Below, in pieces: positions 59,811 to 64,000 of a stretch of 64,000 nt of DNA (position 1 is the stretch's first letter; each line of letters opens with the position of its first letter). Source of the stretch: Mycobacterium kyogaense (GTDB lineage Bacteria; Actinomycetota; Actinomycetes; Mycobacteriales; Mycobacteriaceae); contig NZ_QJUA01000002.1 in NCBI RefSeq assembly GCF_003254575.1, positions 124,001-188,000 on the forward strand. The letters run 5' to 3'. Below the pieces are notes generated by a model. The model searched no databases. It worked only from the letters and a program-made list of their open reading frames with translations, and had not been told where the DNA came from. A program made the position numbers and the translations under genes.

Positions 59811-61403
59811 CTAGGAGATGCCGTCCCAGAAGTCGCACTGGTGGGTGGCACGGAACGTGTCGGTCATGCGGCTGCCGTCGGGTTGCAGCGACATCACCCG
59901 GTTGCCGTCACCGAACGCGTCCCACCGCGGCTGACCGTCGGTGTCGGGCGACGCCTTCTTCACGAACGAGGCCCAGTAGTCGATCATCTGGTCGGCCAGC
60001 TTCTGCTGTGCGGGATCGAGCGGCAGCGCGGGCCCCACGTCGAAGAGATATCGCAGTTCCAGAGAGTGGCTCGCGCCAACGGGGAACGGCAGGGTCTTCA
60101 GCGGTTCGGGGGCAGGGGCGGCGCGGTCGTTGAACTCGTAGAAGTAGACCGGGTCGTCGCGGATCGCGCGCGCCAACCGGTCACCGAGACACGAGAAGAC
60201 GCCGTCGGTGACGGCCGCGGAGTACGCGAGCGGAACGTCCGGGTAGGCCGACAACGGATAGCGCTCCTCGACGGCGCGGGCGTTGCGCCCGAACGCGCCG
60301 GTCAGCAGCCGCGGGTAATCCTGCGGCCCGTAGCGCACCCCGTCACGGAGGTACTGCATGCCGACGAACAGGGTGAACTCGTCGCGGGTGGTGCCGATCA
60401 GCACCGGAACCCGCTGCGCGTCGGGACCGCCGATCGCCCGCACGGGGTCCACCGGCAGTGCGGCCGAACCGGTGACCGGGCCACTGAGCTGGTCGTCCCC
60501 TATGCCGTAGAGCCACACCGGCTCACGCAGCGCGTCGGCGGGCAGCGACCTCAGGCATTGCGCGGCCGCGGCGGGGGCGGCGCACCCGCGATCGGCCGCG
60601 TAGGCGAGCGACCGGTCCTGCCCGGCCGGCAGCACCGCCTGCGCCTGGCACGGCCCGCTCTGGATGATGGCCGCGGAGAACAGGCCCCGCGAGCCGGGTG
60701 CGACGAGGTGATCGCAGACCGACATTCCGCCTGCGGACTCCCCCGCGATCGTCACGCGGTCGGGGTCACCGCCGAACGCGGCGATGTTGTCGCGGACCCA
60801 TCGCAGCGCCGCTTGTTGATCGGCGAGGCCGTAGTTGCCGACCTGACCGGGCGGGCCCAACGCGGGGTGGGCCAGGAAGCCCAGGGCGCCGAGCCGGTAG
60901 TTGAGGGTGACGACGATGATGTCGCCGCGGGCGGCCAGCCGGTGTGCGTCGTAGATGCGGCCGCTGCCGTTGACGAATGCCCCGCCGTGAATCCACACCA
61001 TCACCGGTCGCGGCTGTGACGCCGGCGCGGGCGGCGTCCAGACGTTGAGGCTCAGGCAGTCCTCGTCGGTTTGGCGGCCGAGCTCGAGGTCCCCGCCCAG
61101 GCTCTGCATGCAGCGCGGACCGAACGTCGTGGCGTTGCGGATGCCCGGCCACGGGGCCGGGGGTTGCGGATCGGCGAACCGCAGCGGCCCGACGGGCGGG
61201 GCGGCGTACGGGATGTCGGCGACCAGCCGGTGGTCCGGGGCGACGACGCCGCGCAGGGTGCCTGACGCGATCTGCACCACGGCCGGGTCGGCGGGTGGAG
61301 GGGGCGCGGCCTCGCTCTGTCCGTCACTGCGGACGCAGCCGGCCAGCAGCACCACCACCGACAGAAGGGCTGTGATGCCGGCGAGCAGCCGCGTCCATCG
61401 CAC
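59811..61403 (-). CDS. type-B carboxylesterase, lipoprotein
   Basis: 530 aa from GTG 61403. N-terminal VRWTRLLAGITALLSVVVLL then AGC is a lipoprotein signal. Esterase landmarks: EDCLSLNVWTPP, oxyanion hole IHGGAFVNGSG, nucleophile elbow VTIAGESAGGMSVCD (Ser), acid Asp/Glu in IGTTRDEFTLFVG, His in VGASHSLELRYLF. Likely acts on esters at the cell surface. Confidence 0.9.
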   Translation of the reverse strand: MRWTRLLAGITALLSVVVLLAGCVRSDGQSEAAPPPPADPAVVQIASGTLRGVVAPDHRLVADIPYAAPPVGPLRFADPQPPAPWPGIRNATTFGPRCMQSLGGDLELGRQTDEDCLSLNVWTPPAPASQPRPVMVWIHGGAFVNGSGRIYDAHRLAARGDIIVVTLNYRLGALGFLAHPALGPPGQVGNYGLADQQAALRWVRDNIAAFGGDPDRVTIAGESAGGMSVCDHLVAPGSRGLFSAAIIQSGPCQAQAVLPAGQDRSLAYAADRGCAAPAAAAQCLRSLPADALREPVWLYGIGDDQLSGPVTGSAALPVDPVRAIGGPDAQRVPVLIGTTRDEFTLFVGMQYLRDGVRYGPQDYPRLLTGAFGRNARAVEERYPLSAYPDVPLAYSAAVTDGVFSCLGDRLARAIRDDPVYFYEFNDRAAPAPEPLKTLPFPVGASHSLELRYLFDVGPALPLDPAQQKLADQMIDYWASFVKKASPDTDGQPRWDAFGDGNRVMSLQPDGSRMTDTFRATHQCDFWDGIS

Positions 61404-61456
61404 AGCCGCGAGCCTAGATGGCGACGATGATGGACAACTCGACGAGAGGACCCGAC

Positions 61457-62836
61457 ATGGCGATACGGCGGTTGGAGGCCGACCTGGTGACGATCGGCTT
61501 CGGCAAGGGGGCCAAGACGCTCGCGGCCGCACTCGGGGCCCGGGGTCGACGCGTCGTGATGATCGAACGGTCAGCCCAGATGTACGGCGGCACCTGCATC
61601 AACATCGGCTGCGTGCCCACCAAGTCGCTGGTGTTCCAGGCCGAGCACCTTCAGCAGACGGGGGCGGGCGACCCGCCCGATCCGGGGATCTACACCCACG
61701 CGGTGCGCGTGACGGCCGAACTGACCGCCGATCTGCGCGCCAAGAACTTCGCGATGCTGGACAGCCTGCCGACCGTCGACGTGCTCACCGGCTCCGCCTC
61801 GTTCGTCGACGCCCACACCGTGTCCATACAGACCTCCGACGGGGAGGTCATCGTGACCGGTGAGCACATCGTCATCGGCACCGGATCGGAACCCGTCGTG
61901 CCCGACATCCCCGGACTGAGCGGCAACGAGCGCGTCGTGACGAGCACGGACCTGCTCGTGACCGAGGATCTCCCCCGGCGGCTCGTGGTCCTCGGCGGCG
62001 GATACGTCGGCCTGGAGTTCGCGGCGATGTACGCCAGGTACGGCGCGGAAGTGACTGTCCTGGAACGACATTCGGCCATCCTGGGCCAGGAGGACGACGA
62101 TGTCGTAGCCACGGCCGCCGACCTGCTGGCAGACGCCGGGGTGAAGATCGTCACCTCGGCGGCCGTGACGGCAGTCGACGGTGCGACCGTGCACTACGAG
62201 GTGGACGGGGTCTCGGCCCGTGCCGACGGTGACCGGATTCTCGTCGCACTCGGCCGCCGCCCGGTCACCACCGAACTCGGGCTGGACCGGGCCGGGGTCG
62301 ACACCCGCGCCGACGGGTCCGTCGTCGTCGACGAACACCTGCGCACGAACCAGACCCACATCTTCGCCGTCGGCGACGTCAACGGCGGGCCTTAGTTCAC
62401 CTACGTCTCACTCGACGACTACCGCGTGGTCCTCGACCAACTCGACGGGACGGGTCGGCGTAGCACCGCCGATCGGGTGGCGGTGCCCTACGTGTTGTTC
62501 ATGACTCCGCCGCTCGCGCGTGTCGGACTGACCGAGCGCGCGGCCCGCGCCGACGGCCACCGCGTGAAGGTCGCTGCGCTGCCGGTGGCGGAGATGGCCA
62601 CCGTGCCGCGCGCACGGATCGTCGGACAGCCCGAGGGCATGATGAAGGTCGTCGTCGACGCGGACACCGACCAGCTCCTGGGCGCCGCACTGCTCAGCCA
62701 CGATTCGCACGAGGTCATCAACGTCGTCGCGCTCGCCATCCGCCACCGCATCACGGCGAGCCAACTGCGCGATGAGATCTACACGCACCCCTCGATGACC
62801 GAGGCGTTCAACCAGCTTCTCGGCGCGCTCACCTGA
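61457..62836 (+). pseudogene. RclA-type FAD/NAD(P) disulfide oxidoreductase interrupted by one in-frame TAG
   Basis: The full frame from ATG 61457 (preceded by GAGAGGA) is 459 codons, the normal length. FAD site FGKGAKTLAAALG (the FGKGAKT variant is typical of RclA/YkgC), active dithiol C47/C52 in GGTCINIGCVPTKS, NAD site VLGGGYVGLEFAAM. Codon 313 is TAG (62393-62395) in GDVNGGP-stop-FTYVSLDDYRV; E. coli RclA has Gln there, so CAG to TAG fits. The dimerisation domain continues in frame to THPSMTEAFNQLL at 62836. Unless the stop is read through, only FAD/NAD domains are made. RclA-type enzymes protect against reactive chlorine; metal-ion reduction has also been described. Confidence 0.85.
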
Positions 62837-62876
62837 TGTGCCGTGGTGAGTGGCGCCCGTCACATAGAATGCTGAA

Positions 62877-62890
62877 TTGACAGGCGTCAA
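62877..62890. promoter_or_regulatory. inverted repeat between rclA-like gene and P450
   Basis: TTGAC-AGGC-GTCAA, perfect 5-bp arms. It lies 20 bp upstream of the P450 ATG and just downstream of a possible -10 TAGAAT (62865-62870), a position suited to repression. The regulator is not known. Confidence 0.4.
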
Positions 62891-62909
62891 GCACCCCGAG
62901 GAGATGCGA

Positions 62910-64000
62910 ATGAGCGACCCACGCACGATGGACGACGCAGCGAAAGTCCTGGCCGACCCGACGGCGTACGCCGACGACGCCCGGTTGCATGCGGCACTCG
63001 CTCATCTGCGCGCCAACGAGCCCGTGGCCTGGGTCGACAACCATCCCTACCGCCCGTTCTGGGCGATCACCAAGCACGCCGACATCATGGCCATCGAGCG
63101 CGCGAACGATCTGTGGCTCTCCGAGCCCCGCCCGCTGCTGGCCACCGCTGCCGCCGACGACTACATGGCCCAGCAGATGGAAGCCGGCATGGGTCTGCGC
63201 ACGCTGATCCACATGGATGATCCGCACCATCGCAAGGTGCGCTCCATCGGCGCCGACTGGTTCCGCCCCAAGGCGATGCGCGATCTGAAGATCCGCGTCG
63301 ACGAGTTGGCCAAGCGCTATGTCGACCGGATGCGCGACATCGGTCCCGAATGCGATTTCGTCACCGACATCGCGGTGCAATTCCCGCTGTACGTGATCAT
63401 GTCCCTGCTCGGGTTACCCGAGGAGGACTACGGCCGCATGCACGCGCTGACCCAGGAGATGTTCGGCGGCGACGACGACGAGTACAAGCGCGGCGTCAGC
63501 CCCGAAGAGCAGATGGCGGTTCTGCTCGATTTCTTCACCTACTTCTCGACGCTGACCGCCTCGCGTCGGGAGACCCCGACCGACGACCTCGCCTCGGCGA
63601 TCGCCAACGGCCGCATCGACGGCGAGCCCCTCTCCGACATCGACACCGCGTCCTACTACGTGATCGTCGCCAGCGCCGGCCACGACACCACCAAGGACGC
63701 GATCTCCGGCGGACTGCTCGCGCTGATCGAGAACCCGGGCGAGCTGGATCGGCTACGGAAGAACATGGATCTGATGCCGACGGCGGTCGAGGAGATGATC
63801 CGCTGGACCACGCCGGTCAAGGAGTTCATGCGGACCGCCGCCGAGGACACCACGGTGCGCGGGGTGCCGATCGCCCAGGGCGAATCGGTCTATCTGGCCT
63901 ACGTCTCGGGCAACCGGGACGAGGAGATCTTCGACGAACCGTTCCGGTTCGACATCGCCCGCGACCCCAACCGGCACGTGTCCTTCGGCTACGGCGTGCA
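62910..64000 (+). CDS. cytochrome P450 (partial, 3' end beyond window)
   Basis: About 363 residues of a soluble bacterial P450 starting MRMSDPRTMDDAAKVLADPT, with GAGGAG six bases before the ATG. C-helix region LIHMDDPHHRKVRSIGADWF, I-helix oxygen motif ASAGHDTTKD, K-helix ExxR in VEEMIRWTTP, and the start of the heme loop HVSFGYGV. The Cys ligand lies just beyond the window. The sub-family cannot be assigned with confidence; it has the look of steroid/terpenoid-type mycobacterial P450s. Electron donors are not encoded here. Confidence 0.92.
   Translation, partial: MSDPRTMDDAAKVLADPTAYADDARLHAALAHLRANEPVAWVDNHPYRPFWAITKHADIMAIERANDLWLSEPRPLLATAAADDYMAQQMEAGMGLRTLIHMDDPHHRKVRSIGADWFRPKAMRDLKIRVDELAKRYVDRMRDIGPECDFVTDIAVQFPLYVIMSLLGLPEEDYGRMHALTQEMFGGDDDEYKRGVSPEEQMAVLLDFFTYFSTLTASRRETPTDDLASAIANGRIDGEPLSDIDTASYYVIVASAGHDTTKDAISGGLLALIENPGELDRLRKNMDLMPTAVEEMIRWTTPVKEFMRTAAEDTTVRGVPIAQGESVYLAYVSGNRDEEIFDEPFRFDIARDPNRHVSFGYGV

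Overview
The window is high-GC actinobacterial DNA, almost certainly from a fast-growing Mycobacterium (Mycolicibacterium-type). Support comes from a DevR/DosR protein that keeps the known functional residues at their known positions, a SigL/RslA pair with a matching ECF promoter, F420-linked enzymes, a run of LCM-family SAM methyltransferases, a DUF732 protein and the long tails on L17, S5 and S3. Genes are very densely packed and no gap exceeds about 265 bp. I found no tRNA, rRNA, CRISPR array, insertion sequence or prophage.

Layout. (1) 1-4153, minus strand: the alpha operon read right to left as infA, rpmJ, rpsM, rpsK, rpsD, rpoA, rplQ and truA (truA runs off the left edge). (2) 4342-24226: a roughly 20 kb hypoxia/dormancy island with devR, three universal-stress/nitroreductase-type units, an Hsp20, and five 14-bp DosR boxes placed in its divergent promoter regions. 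One box heads an eight-gene minus-strand operon (small unknown protein, acyl-CoA synthetase, E1 alpha, E1 beta and E2 of a 2-oxoacid/acetoin-type dehydrogenase, an acyl carrier protein, an alcohol dehydrogenase and a CHASE3 histidine kinase). The right end of the island holds a receiver/thioredoxin-fold/thioredoxin-reductase-like fusion followed by two paralogous soluble sensor kinases. (3) 24265-26772: an F420-type oxidoreductase, rmlB and rmlC. From memory, in M. tuberculosis these sit directly beside infA, so the island lies between genes that are neighbours there. (4) 26627-36473: a CopD-like membrane protein, the valine-catabolism genes mmsA-fadE-mmsB, TetR, a HAD protein, a NarL-type regulator with a GAF kinase, MarR, and rslA-sigL. 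(5) 36532-39211: map, adk, secY. (6) 39470-45260: four tandem SAM methyltransferases, sppA and a secreted DUF732 protein. (7) 45379-59076, minus strand: the spc and S10 operons from rpsJ to rplO, interrupted between rpsQ and rplN by a sulfatase, a lipoprotein and a formylglycine-generating enzyme. (8) 59339-64000: a hotdog-fold protein, a carboxylesterase lipoprotein, an RclA-type flavoprotein and the first part of a cytochrome P450.

Main points. The receiver/Trx-fold/cysteine-less TrxR fusion with its two kinases looks like the least-described system here. The acyl-CoA synthetase (TAA) and the RclA homologue (TAG) are each cut by a single in-frame stop codon while the reading frame and conserved sequence continue on both sides. 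Three ribosomal-protein promoters share a GATTTGG-type -35 region. The sigL promoter matches the published SigL consensus as I remember it.
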